Source of the DNA: Cryptomeria japonica
Taxonomy: Eukaryota > Streptophyta > Pinopsida > Cupressales > Cupressaceae
NCBI RefSeq assembly: GCF_030272615.1
Contig: NC_081406.1
Coordinates: forward strand, 140,524,361 to 140,588,360
Direction: 5' to 3'
Length of the DNA stretch: 64,000 nt
In this document: positions 34,558-45,650 of the stretch, piece by piece
How the letters are laid out: each line of letters starts with the position of its first letter
Position numbering within the stretch: the stretch's first letter is position 1
Notes under the pieces: model-generated
Seen by the model: the letters and a program-made list of their open reading frames with translations, nothing else
Database searches by the model: none
What the model was told of the DNA's origin: nothing
Translations under genes and position numbers: made by a program

Positions 34558-35575
34558 TGTTGGCAATTGATACTCGTCCAGTAAGGCTAATGACATTTAG
34601 GGTTGCCATTGATGATAACTCATTTGGCAACTCATTTGGAAACTCATCTTCAGGTGTCTATATTTATCATCAACATTCATTATTTTATCATTTTGCTTTT
34701 ATTTGGTTAACCGCTATTCACTGCACTCAACCGTTATATAAACTTTTCTTTACACCCAGTTAAGTCTTGATCTCGGTAATGTGCATTTGGAACCCGGCTA
34801 AGGATAGGACCCAGTTAAGATTTCTCATGGCCCCGATTATTTATTTCATGGATTTTTGGATAGCGTGTGAAGGCTGACATGGTCATCAGGATTATGCATG
34901 ATATACCTTGTGATCCATAGGTGACAGGTTTATTTTCTTCATTTGAGGCCGACATGTTCAACAAGTTGATAGAGTATTTAAGGATATCTTTCAGTGATGG
35001 ATTTGATTTAAGTAGAAATGCAATTTTTATTGTGAATAGGTCACAAATTGATGGTATTCTTTTTGGTTAGTGAAAGGAAGATTTTATGTTTAGTTTCACA
35101 TGCGCAATCTAAACCGGTAGTAGAACAGGGCAGAACATAGTATCAGTAAACTGATATACAGAGAGGTTTAATAGAGATTAAACCGGAACTTATCCAACAT
35201 GGTCAAATGCATATTATAAGTTCATTTTGGTTTGTAATCACTATGAAATGTTGTGTAAGTCAATGAGACTTATGTTTGAGCAATGAGCTCTAGACAGTGA
35301 GCCTAATTGCATGTGCAATCCCCTCTATGTAATATTTGTATACCTTGATCAAGTGTATAGATACTATGGGTATTGGCCCCACCATGGTTTTTCCCTTTGT
35401 AGGGTTTTCAATGTATAAATAATGGTGTTATGGTTGTGCTTCTTTATGTGTTATTTGGTTTATACACTTTAATTTTATTTACTGTTAACCAGTTCATAAG
35501 AAATAATTTCATATTTATTTTTACTGGTAGAACACTAATTCACTCCCCCCCTCTCAATGTTCTTGGATTCCAACA
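34558..35575 (+). repeat. Element B 3' LTR (1,018 bp)
   Basis: TGTTGGCAATTGATAC...GGATTCCAACA. The terminal hairpin arms AGAACACTAA (35529-35538) and TCAATGTTCT (35554-35563) enclose a C-rich loop. The final ~45 bases match the LTR end at 4346. Confidence 0.88.
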
Positions 35576-35580
35576 ATGAG

Positions 35581-35900
35581 ACTAATTAAATAAATAAAAT
35601 ATTTATTTAATTTAGGGAAAAGATAATTTAAATAAATAAAAATATTTATTTAAATAAGGAAATGCTAGAAGAGGATTAATAAATTAATTAAATAAATAAA
35701 TAATTATTTAATTAATAGAAGGCTTAGGATAAAATAATTAAATAAATAAAATATTTATTTAATTAATCTAGGAAAATTGTAGGTGTGTGTGTGTGTGTGT
35801 GCGCGCGTGTACATACATACATACATACATACATGCATGCATGCATGCATACATATGCACATACATATACATATACATGTGTGTGTACATGCACACACAC
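35581..35900 (+). repeat. AT-rich tandem units and microsatellites
   Basis: TAAATAAATAAAATATTTAT-type units repeat about every 60 bases (35581-35765). Then come a GT/GC run (35785-35808) and ACAT/GCAT tetranucleotide repeats to about 35900. Confidence 0.9.
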
Positions 35901-37583
35901 ATATATGTGGTGTTCAATAGTTATATTTGTGTGATATTTTGACTCATCAAGGTTATGTTATACTTAGTCAAAACCATATCTAGACTGATCACATAGGTTT
36001 CAAATTAAGAATTAAGGATACAAGCAAGTGTGTGATACACTTATGATTATGTATAATGTTATATTCATTTGATAATACAAATATGATCCTCTGATAAATA
36101 CTTGATATAAATTCTCTTAAATAATTCCTAAATTATTCGTGATGATTTTAAACATAATCTACAATGATAAATGTGTGTACTTAAAATTTACAATGAAACA
36201 CTCAAATCAACACAAGTGTGTACTAGGTCAAATCACAATGGCTAGTTAAAAGGTCAACACTATATATACTTAATTTTAAATTTAGAAACATCAAATTTTA
36301 TATCTATGATTGAGGAAATGTACCATATCAAGTAAGCACCCATTAATATGATCCAAGGTAATGAACGATATATTTGGGGATTGCAATCAATCTCAAGTGT
36401 TGAGTGATAATGGGACCAACATAATGTGATCTCATGTGACAAATTTATATAAAAATATGCTACTTATAAACTAGGCATTCCTTTATGTGTCAAAAAATAT
36501 CAATATCACATTGGAAAAGTATTTAATATTGAAAATAATTAGTACAAAATATTTATTTTTCAATTCACGGTTTCGTGAGCTCATGATTTTGAGGCAAATC
36601 ATTTATGTAATACAAATTAGTGGTTTTGTACAAGCTCGTCTTAATAAAAGAAAGAATGTGAATATTTTTTAATGTTACCTTGTGTAACCTTTGAATTATT
36701 TTCTAAAATTGGATTGAGCATATCTTCTCTGTCGCATATGTGAAAGTATGGATGAGATTTGTGACTATTTTATTCTCATTTACTTTTGAACATGGATAAA
36801 TGTAATAAGAGTGCTTTCCACTTCAAAATACTTACATGGGGACTCTACAACCATATTCCAATGTTATTCTTGGCATACTACATTGAAACGTGTTGGTGCT
36901 TTTGGAGGATGTTTTTTCCCTTAAAAGGGTTTTCCAAGGTATATATGGTGTTATCTTGTAGTATGTTTGTTATTCTTTTGCATTGTGGATTCTAAATAGT
37001 TGTTTACATTAGTTTTTTCTCATGAAGGTTGTGTGGAATTAGTTTATTAGATTGTCAAATCTCATTTCATTAAGGATTTCCTTTCTAATTGAATTGGCAC
37101 CGAACCATAAGAATAAAAGTGAATAAATATGCAATTTCCACCCTTACAATAATTTTATCTAATTATTATAAAAACTACGTTTCATTTTATATTTTTATTG
37201 TAGAATGTTGAATATAAAACTTCTTCAAGAGTATTCAAACCCCTTTATATAAAATGTATATACTAATATCAACAATTTCCACTATTGGTCCCATACTAAG
37301 TACAACCTATTGTCATGTTAAATTTTGGGTCCTATTAATGTTAATGAACTAAAAAATGCTATTTATCTAATACATAGAATGCATTGGTACATAGTAAATA
37401 CATAAATAACAAATTTAAATACTTTTAGCATCTCATAGGATAAAATTCCTACTACGATCACTTAATACATAATAAATTTATAGCAAATGGGTAAATCGCT
37501 AACAATATTTATACTTACATAGATTATTATCTTATGTAATACATTTTTTAACACCTCATAACCTAATCAACACCACCCCAAAA
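35901..37583. other. AT-rich DNA without recognised genes
   Basis: Short spurious ORFs only. No LTR ends, tRNA or coding motifs recognised. Confidence 0.5.
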
Positions 37584-37907
37584 TTACATTGTAATATGTT
37601 GAAACAATAATTTCCAAATATGGTCTCTTATATCTTCTATGGCGACACTAAATCCATCTGTTTCTTTGCAAAAGAGTTGAATACCTCTTGACAAGGAAAT
37701 AGCATGATCTTTACTGCATGTTGGTATGATATCCTTTTTCAAATATTCCCACATTATTTCTTAAAATAATTCATCTTGGAAGGAATTAAGATAATCCAAA
37801 GCTTCTTCTTCTTCTATTGATTTAGGATTATCTCTCATATAGCATCTTACACAAGAAGATTCCTTGCCCCTGGCAGCTTCAGCCTGTATTTCATCACATA
37901 AATAATT
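37584..37907 (-). pseudogene. Terpene synthase last-exon relic
   Basis: The minus strand reads AEAARGKESSCVRCYMRDNP, SIEEEEALDYLNSFQDELF-stop-EIMWEYLKKD, then TCSKDHAISLSRGIQLFCKE and TDGFSVAIEDIRDHIWKLLF, ending QHITM-stop at 37584. This is the C-terminal helical exon of a plant class I terpene synthase, past the metal-binding DDxxD and NSE/DTE motifs. The RGExxSxxxCYMKDNP and FYKxxDGFxV-like blocks resemble conifer enzymes. One TAA interrupts it. No earlier exon is recognised at higher coordinates, so this is an isolated relic. Confidence 0.85.
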
Positions 37908-38072
37908 TTAACTAAAACATCCTTCCTAAAATGAACAAGACATTAAAAGGGATAAAGAAATTATAAATAGATGAAGCTCCATTTTTTTAAATATACCTTG
38001 AAAGTATTAATATCATTACTTAATCGAAAGGTAAGTGCCAACAGTGTTGGCCATTTGGTGAAACTGATTATG

Positions 38073-38345
38073 TGTTGTATTGATGTTTTGTCATTGATAC
38101 CAACACTAGCTGTTTGGATGTCTTACCGTCACCCTTCTGGTCCCAGTAGGTTGAGTGGTTTCTGGTTGATTTGGATCTAGCATGATCTAGTAGGCTCCGA
38201 TATAGTTTGGTGGTGGAATTGGCTTGTTCATGATACTAATGCTCATATTTGGTCGGTTGGTTTTGGTTTGGTGATCGGATGTTATCCTGCCTACCTAGAA
38301 GCTTAGTTTTTGGTTCCAGTGAGGGTTTAAGCCTTATGTAGTTTT
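38073..38345 (+). repeat. Fragment of a copia-1-family LTR
   Basis: The plus strand matches the reverse complement of the copia-1 LTR end (9449 downward): TTGTCATTGATACCAACACT, GGAATTGGCTTGTTCATG and GTGATCGGATGTTATCCTG align in order. Only the first ~270 bases of the LTR remain. Confidence 0.75.
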
Positions 38346-38464
38346 TTCAAGCTGTTTTTGCTTGCCTAAAGGAATAGTTTCATGAAAATAGACATCAGTT
38401 GGGAATACGATATCCAAATTTTAAAAATTAAATAGCCATTGGAATGTTGATTCTATGATATAAA

Positions 38465-38632
38465 ACATCTTTAAAACATGTACCCTGGCAATTGCAGCTA
38501 CAACATGTGACAAAATTCCTCTATTATTTATCCTATGATAGATGTTCATACCTTGTTCAAAAACTTCCAATTTTTTTGAGGCAGTCTATCAAACAGTCGG
38601 CATGCCATTTCAAAGCTCCCATTTTCACACAG
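38465..38632 (-). pseudogene. PPR-protein relic, minus strand
   Basis: The minus strand reads ENGSFEMACRLFDRLPQKN, a canonical plant PPR repeat end, then after a frame change EQGMNIYHRINNRGILSHVV, which is the start of a following repeat. Intervening residues are lost. PPR proteins bind organellar RNA; this one is dead. Confidence 0.7.
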
Positions 38633-38891
38633 GTTGGGGGATGCTGATAGAGCTTTACACCTATGCCCAGGCCAATAGAGAATAAGAAACATCACTATCT
38701 ACAAGTGCAAAATAGATGGGTGACCGATACTAATGAATGAAAGAAGGGGAATGAAGCCTATTGGTCTTTAGTCAAACATAGTGATCATTGGGATTGCATA
38801 AAATAGACCTTTTAAAATGCTTTAGAAACTTTCAATACTATGAAGACATCAACAAGGAATTCAAACTACTAAAATTCGTTAGAAAAAAGGC

Positions 38892-39230
38892 GTCTCATGG
38901 AATGCATGATATGCAGAAAGTAGATTTGTTGAAAATATTTTTGAAACCTTAAGGAAAATGCACATGGTAGGTGTAGAACCGAAATCCACAACCATTGCCA
39001 GCACCCTCTTCATACACATTTGAGATTGGAACCTTGGAATAGGGTTTGGGAATCAATCGAAACATTAAGGGAGATTTTCAAATGTTGTAGTTGTGAATGC
39101 ACTGGTAGATATGTCTGCAAAATGTGGGAGCATAAAACAATACATATGAACTATTTTTTGAAAAAAAAAATCCCCAAAAAGGATGTCGATTCATACAATA
39201 TATGATTCATGCCCAGGAGCATGCCCTATT
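38892..39230 (+). pseudogene. PPR-protein relic, plus strand
   Basis: The plus strand reads ETLRKMHMVGVEPKSTTIAS, then FSNVVVVNALVDMSAKCGSI and a short tail, matching the PCMP-type PPR consensus (VVVVNALVDMYAKCGSI). Several stops and frame changes. Opposite in orientation to the relic at 38465-38632. Confidence 0.75.
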
Positions 39231-39429
39231 CCATGAGCCAACATTGGTCCCATTTTCACAAACCCTATTCCATGAGTTGAGAATGCTTGGAGCTGACATT
39301 AATCGGTCAAAACGGTTCACAGTTGACGCTTACTCTGGGTGGGAGTACGCTGCTAGGGCGGAAACGTGAGAATGGGAAGAGGACGCAAAAATGATTTGAA
39401 ATGCATTGGTCTTTTTTTTTTAAGTAATG

Positions 39430-39612
39430 TCTGTGGTCGTCGAAAGTTCGACGAATGCGGACACTTTTTGTAAAAAAGAACAAATTCTATTACCAATTCC
39501 TTCTCTGTCGAAAACATATATTGAATTATCATTGAATTCCGACGAATGAGGGCAATTTTTCAAAAAAAAAACAAATTTGTTCACAATATACCTTCTCCGT
39601 CAGAAACCTTTG
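39430..39612 (+). repeat. 91-bp imperfect duplication
   Basis: CGACGAATG at 39449 and 39540, each followed by a CxxTTTTT, A-run, ACAAATT and a CTTCTC(T/C)GTC segment. Confidence 0.7.
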
Positions 39613-39639
39613 TCAGAATTTTAGGCCAAGTGTATTAGT

Positions 39640-39860
39640 GGGGGAGCAAGAGCGAGAGAAAGGAGCTGACAAAGACAAGTAATAGAGAGAGAAAGGTTTA
39701 GATTTTAGAGAAGGGAGAGAGATAAAGAGGGGGAAAGATAGAGATAGAGAGATATATAGAGAGAGGGAGAAATATGGAGTGTGTGTATATACATTAGTGA
39801 GCAGAAGTAGATGAATAGAAAAAAGAGAGCGTGATGGGGAGATGGGGAGAGATAGGAAGC
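39640..39860 (+). repeat. GA-rich low-complexity tract
   Basis: Long runs of GAGAGA, GATAGA and GGGGAGA on the plus strand. No coding meaning on either strand. Confidence 0.9.
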
Positions 39861-39915
39861 CTCTACCAAAAAGCTAATCACTAGGACTTGGAAGGATAAA
39901 AAAGATAAACAAGAG

Positions 39916-40757
39916 TTGAAGCAGACATTGAAGTTAATGGTCGAATACATTGAAGCAATTCATAATCCCAACCCTCAACCAATAAATCAACTGCCTACAT
40001 CTTTTGACCCCAAATCCCCAATCAATCAAAAGACATTGGGTCAAATCCAAAGAAGCAAAATGGTAACTAAGGTGTCTCTTGATTGGTTTGAGGGAGTGAT
40101 TCAAGAAGGTACATAATACATTAGAGATTTGAGAAAAGTATACAAAGATACCATGGTGGTGATCAAAGAGATAGAAATAAAAATGGCCTCATGGAAAAAG
40201 GAGGAAGCCAAGTGGATGGTAGTGATCACTTAGAAGAGAGAAATTCAAAAGTATGGTGTAATTAAATTTTTCACAGAGAAGGTTGTACCTAGCTTGGATG
40301 ATAATGTGTTATATGTATGCAAGAAAAGCATAGAATGGAGGAATTCCATTGTGAAACAGGGACATGAGGAATGAGTGAAGCTATTGAAATAATTAACATA
40401 ACTCACTTTGTCAATGAAGAATGATTTAAAATGTACTGATGTCAAATATTTAAGGGATGATGGTAAAACTATAGAGGCAATGGATACCATAATTCAGCCT
40501 TTCAAAGAGAATATTGAGCATGTAAAAGAGGCAAAAATATTGACAACAAAAGATTTCTCAGGGTGGAAAAAATAAAGTCTATGTTAACCCTCTGCATAAA
40601 TTACTTGGACAATCATGTGAATAAGTTGGCGCAAGTAAGGCGGGATAAGGAATTATGGAAGCAAAGGATTACTCATACTGGGATACCTAACTTTGCGGTC
40701 ATTCAGAACTTTTCCGCAGCTCATTTGGAGTGGAAACGTGTCATCGCCACAACATAG
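39916..40757 (+). pseudogene. Decayed ORF encoding a helical/coiled-coil protein, unidentified
   Basis: The plus strand reads MKQTLKLMVEYIEAIHNPNP, KVSLDWFEGVIQEGT-stop, then EIEIKMASWKKEEAKWMVV, VPSLDDNVLYVCKKSIEWRN, EHVKEAKILTTKDFSGWKK, and in another frame INYLDNHVNKLAQVRRDKEL. At least six stops and one frameshift. The Trp/Lys-rich helices recall the C-terminal part of large extra ORFs in Tat/Ogre-type elements, but I cannot align it convincingly to ORF1 at 48974-52598. Confidence 0.5.
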
Positions 40758-43051
40758 AACCAGCTCAGAGGTTCGACATCACAACACTAGCCTTGATCAT
40801 GCTAGAAAATTTCAGCCTCTTGTTTAGTTTCTTTGAATATGTTTCTGAATAGTTTTATTTATACATAAAACTGAATTTTACTTTAAGGCGGGTTTTAGTG
40901 ACTTTGTGTTTCAAAGATAGTTAGCCTTTTTTGGCTATATATATGTTTTAAAGTGACTTTGAAAAGGTTTGAGAGTTTTGGGGGGCTTATAGACTTAGTT
41001 ATAATTTGATATATGATATTTTGAAAAAGACCTTTTATTTGTGAATAGAATGAATGAATGAGTATTGCAGGCTTAAATATGTGTGTTTGAGTTAATGAAA
41101 ATAAATTTTTGTGTGGATTTATCTTTCAGTGTGATAGTTGTTCATTGCTTTGGAAATTCATCATATATCCGAGTGGATTTGGATGGTTTATAAACTCATT
41201 TTAATTAATTTTATTAGAATTTAGACAGAGCCTATGTGCTTTGTTTATTGAGATTAATTTCATGAAAATCACATTCATAACATGTCTATGTATGATTGGT
41301 AGTTTGCCTTTAGTACTTTCTGATAAAAACTATGCTAGTAAGTTTATTTTCTATTTAAATCATTCATTGAATATCATAAAGGGAGTTGTAATTCAATTCA
41401 AAGGGAAACTATTTATAGTTTACCCAACTTTATTAGAATTTAGACAGAGCCTATGTGCTTTGTTTATTGAGATATTTCTATCTATTTTTGTGGCACTTTT
41501 CACACTTTATTTATTGTTGATATTACCAGTAATTTTTGTGATTTAATGTTGAACTTGATAATTTCCTCATTTGGGCTTCTCTTTTGATGTCTATGATGGT
41601 CAATTCATATGTTTAGTGTTGTGGACCCCGATTATGTGTTTAGTGTTGTTTCTATCATGTTCATTATGGAACCTTTGATAGAGTCTAAGGGAGGACACTA
41701 TGGAGAAGTGCACTAGACGTGGTGGGAAATTAGATAATACTACTAATAGTTGAGGAAATGAAGTATGTTTTTTGAGATGAAGTCCATTCATAATTTTTCT
41801 AAATTATATGAAATGTTAGAGAGAAGCATGTTTGGATTAAAGAAGTTTGAATAATATGCTATGATTAAATGTTATTGAACTACAGGTTTTCTATGAGTGT
41901 TTATGTATGTTTCATGTATAACTATTGAATAAGGATGCCTATGAATAATTTACTGGGTGAGGAATGCATCGAGTGTTTCTAGCATGTATTGAGATTATGT
42001 CCTTCTCTTTAGATGAGATTGTTGTGCTTCATGCTTAGCAATTTTCATGTGGATGTTGAGACATTTTATACATCGTGAATCTTGTTTTCTTTTATGAGCA
42101 TGGAGTATAGATTCTAGATATTGTATGATATCTTAACTACAATCGAATTTGAGAAACTTATTCCAAGAAATATTCTGCTCACATAGATGTGTGTTGTGAC
42201 TTCTTTGGTAATATAGAGGAGTGTGTATGGGTTAAATGTTGTGTAAAATGTATATCTATCCTCCTTATTGGGTATATATATGTTCAAAGAGTATTGGCAT
42301 GCTTACTAAGTGTGATTTGTTGTGTACCATGTTTTATGGATACCAACTTAGTGATTTGGATAATGATTGAAAATTATATCCTACAAGAATGTTTTAGAAA
42401 TGATGATCTCTTGAAGGTATTTCAATAAATTAGTATGCTTATTGTAGATAGTCAAAAGTGATGTAAGTTGTTTTATTTCTTATGTCATGCACTAAATGTG
42501 ATCAATTGAAGAATGTTAAGGAGATCCCTTATTGTTACTACCTTACTTTGAGTTAAGAAAATGATTGGACTAAGATGTTTTTACATGTTCATGAATCCTG
42601 TAATGAGGAGATTAGTTATGATTCTTGTATTTATCCTAAATGAAAGTTATACTTTGGTAACATTCAATTAAAGTTTCAAGACTAACATGTGCATGTTTTC
42701 ATCTCAACCTTACAACTTCCAGGATTAAGTTGAGTCTTGGGGGGGGGATGCATTGCCCCTACATGATTCATACTCTATGGTAGTTATGATAGATACTAAT
42801 GGAATATTCTCATGTCTTGATACTCCTTGTTTCATGCTTTGTTATTTCATATTTTGAGATACATCTTCATATCAGTGGATACATTATGATATTTAGGATA
42901 ATGATTTTATATTTAGGGAAACTAGATTATGTTAGGGTTTATTATTTCATAAACTTGGTGACAATGCATCTCTTAATGATATAGTTTATGTTTTATGTTT
43001 ATGATACTATCTTGTGCTAACCTCAATTCTTCTAATTCTATTGGATATGAG
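40758..43051. other. Long non-coding AT-rich stretch with one duplication and a G-run
   Basis: TTTATTAGAATTTAGACAGA followed by GCCTATGTGCTTTGTTTATT occurs at about 41211 and again about 217 bases later at 41428. CTTGGGGGGGGGATGCA near 42738 could be a polypurine tract followed by an LTR start. No coding region recognised. Confidence 0.5.
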
Positions 43052-44373
43052 TGTTGCAAATGAGATTTTGATGGTTGTCATTAATGGTTATCATTGATGT
43101 TAACATACTGTCTTGGGATTGGTTTCTTAAGTTGGTAATCCATAAGATGTGTTCCCAGAATGTTTGGTGCTCTAGAAGATGTGTTGCAATTGATATTCAA
43201 TGTGGTTTGTTCGTGTTGATAATGATTCGTATTTATCTATTTACCGGATATGGTTTTGATCGATTGTATTCATGAGTATCTTGGTTCAATTATTATTTTT
43301 GCTAAGGTGAGTAGTGCTATTTTGGGCCCAGTTCGATCCAGAATAGAGAATGAGTAACAATATTAACAATATTTGTGTAGCACATGCGACATGATTTGGG
43401 TCTGGTATTTATGATGGTTGTAATGTCTTGATCTGATCAATGAAGTGCGTTGTGGTATGGTCTACTTCTCATTCCTTTCCATCATCGAATGATTAGTGTT
43501 GACCCATTTCAAATATCTATTTGGCCAACTTATAAGATCATTTTGTTCAAAGACAATATAAATAAGATGATGATTTGAATGAATATAAGCAATAGATGTA
43601 TAGAAGATGAGTGAGATTGAAAAGGAATAATCCAATTTATATTGATATGTGAAGTGTGTTATTGCTGAGAAGCACTAGAAGCAGTTCCGGTATTCCAGAT
43701 TGTGTCATAGTGGTGGATTCTCTTTTTCTTTCATCTTCCTTTGGTAGTGAACCTTTCTGGGTAGTGAGCCCTCCTGTAGTGAGCCACTTTTTGTAAAAAT
43801 TACCATAATTAGTGTCACCTTAACCAATGCTATATATTGAGAACTAACATTCTCTGTTGTTTTTTCCTTCTTGGGTTTTCCACATCATATCTGGTGTTCA
43901 TTATGTGATCTGTTTTGTGTATGTGCTTTCATTTTATATATGTTTTAATTAATTATGTTGGTATTCCAAATTTTTGAAATAGTCCAAGGGGTTGAGCTTA
44001 GTTGGTTAAAGCATTGAGTTCTCAATGTGGAGAGCCAAGTTCAACTCCCATGAGGGACACCTTTGTGTAAAATTCTAAGTTGTGATTCTTGGTCTTCCAT
44101 TGGTTGTTTAAAGTGGATTTCTAAGTTGTGACCCTTGGTCTTCCAATTGTTGTTTCTAGTTTGGTGCTCAAAAGGAGCTAGTATTTGTAATAAGTTTTCT
44201 CAAAAGGAGCTGGTATTTGTAATAAGTTTGTAATGTGGATGCTTGAAGGAGAAAAAAATGAGCTTTGTGATTCTATGATACTTAATACAATTTATTTTTT
44301 TTTGAAATAATTAAAGAAAACGTTTAGCTATCAACTGATTCACCCCCCCTCTTAGTTTCCTGGATATTTAACA
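43052..44373 (+). repeat. copia-4 5' LTR (about 1,322 bp)
   Basis: The start TGTTGCAAATGAG at 43052 is inferred from family resemblance (TGATGGTTGTCATTAATGG). The end ...GGATATTTAACA at 44373 is followed by the PBS. Terminal hairpin AACTGA/TTAGTT (44333-44338 and 44352-44357) with a C-rich loop. Contains a SINE. Confidence 0.7.
43988..44270 (+). mobile_element. tRNA-derived SINE
   Basis: GGGGTTGAGCTTAGTTGG with an internal pol III A box (GAGCTTAGTTGG, 43994-44005), an anticodon-like stem ATTGAGTTCTCAAT and a B box (AGTTCAACTCC, 44038-44048). After the tRNA-like head there are two copies of TCTAAGTTGTGA and two of AAAAGGAGCT(A/G)GTATTTG. The right end, near an A-run at about 44255, is approximate. 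The head is too altered for a true tRNA. Confidence 0.65.
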
Positions 44374-44392
44374 ATTGATGACATAGCTTTGG
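44374..44392 (+). promoter_or_regulatory. Degenerate primer-binding site of copia-4
   Basis: ATTGATGACATAGCTTTGG corresponds to ATTGGTATCAGAGCTTTGG with several changes, directly after the LTR. Confidence 0.65.
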
Positions 44393-44436
44393 TTCCTTGG
44401 AAACAATATTAACTACTTGAGGTAGATCTTGATCTG

Positions 44437-45650
44437 ATGGAACATAAATTAACTTTTCCTATCTTTGAAGGATTCGACTATAGCTTCTAGAAAGTGCATA
44501 TTAGAGGTTACCTGATCTCCTTGGGCTACAACACTTGGAAAGTAATGGAAACTAAGTTTGTACAATTAGAAAAAGGTCTTATGACTCCAGATGAGATTCA
44601 AGCCTATGAATAAAATGAAAAGGCAAGGCATGCTATCTTTAGTGCTTTATCAAAGACTAAATATAATAAAGGTTATTTTATTAAATAATGTTCATGAGGT
44701 TTGGGAAAAGTTGATGGATATCTATGAAAGAAATGACAGAGTTATATTATCAAATATTTTGACAACTAAGTGCATATATGAAAACCTAAAAATTGAAGGA
44801 GGAGAAGACATAACAAGCTTTTTTTAGAAGGTTGATAGTGTTGTAAATGAAATTAGAGAACTTGGAAGCACCTTGATAGAAGAAGACATAATTGAGAAGA
44901 TTTTGATGTCTCTACCAGAAATCTATAGTGATAAAATCTCTGCCATTGAAGAAACTTATGATCTGAAGAAGTTTGCTAGGGAACAACTATATGGCACTTT
45001 GTTTGCATTTGAGATAAGGAAGTTTAAAAACCACAAAGCTAAATCTGAGACTACCTTTAAAGCCTTTGAGTAAGATCTGGAAGATGAAAGCTTGGATGAG
45101 ATGGAAGAAAACTTTGTAAGGATACTGAAGAAAGGCACCAACAAATATAAAGCTATGTTACCTCTTAAATGCTTTAGATGTGGAAAGATTGGTCATACAA
45201 CTACTAGGTGTCCGAAAAAAGGATCAAGACAAAAATTTAGGGATATTAAAGGGAAGTTTAATAAGAGAGCATATTATGTTAAAGATGATGTAGGTATCTC
45301 AGATGATGAATCAGACTATGAAGAAGGTGACTATTTATTTTTGGTAGAAAAGGATGAATCTAAAACTGATATCTATAACATACTATCCTTTGAAATTGTT
45401 AAGACTATTGCTACTACTTTACATGCTAGAAGAGATAGAAATGAATGGTTGATTGATAGTGGATGTTCAAAACATATGACTAGTGATAAAAGTAAGTTTG
45501 TAAAACTTGAAAAGTATGATGGAGGTTAGGTTAGGTTCAAAGATGATCAAACAACACAAATCATAAGATTTGGCTCTATTACTTTTGATGGAAAACATAA
45601 TACTAACATTTATTATTATGTGAAGGTTTGCATCAAAATCTCATGAGTGT
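44437..45650 (+). pseudogene. copia-4 Gag and protease
   Basis: The ATG at 44437 (MEHKLTFPIFEGFDYSF-stop) is a Gag start. The best frame continues VHEVWEKLMDIYERNDRV, KIEGGEDITSFF, LIEEDIIEKILMSLPEIYS, then a zinc knuckle CFRCGKIGHTTTRC (about 45165) and protease NEWLIDSGCSKHMTSDKSKF (about 45445) with the DSG triad intact. Frame changes near 44700 and stops at 45070 and 45529. Confidence 0.85.

Larger units (their letters stand above)
30067..35575 (+). mobile_element. Element B: pol-less copia-type LTR element, 3' portion, plus strand
   Basis: Order is Gag zinc knuckles, ORF2, triple PPT, 3' LTR (34558-35575). Both ORFs are homologous to those of element A but clearly more decayed, and the LTR sequence is unrelated over most of its length. 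The left part of its Gag and its 5' LTR are not visible because copia-2 inserted at 30066/30067. No RT, integrase or protease. Confidence 0.85.

Noticed and set aside
35785-35900. Tetranucleotide array as regulatory DNA
   Set aside because: Ordinary microsatellite.
43047-43051. ATGAG before copia-4 matching ATGAG after element B as one duplication
   Set aside because: The two elements have unrelated LTRs, so the shared 5-mer is coincidence.
43988-44061. Functional tRNA gene
   Set aside because: The acceptor stem does not pair and the head continues into SINE-like body sequence.
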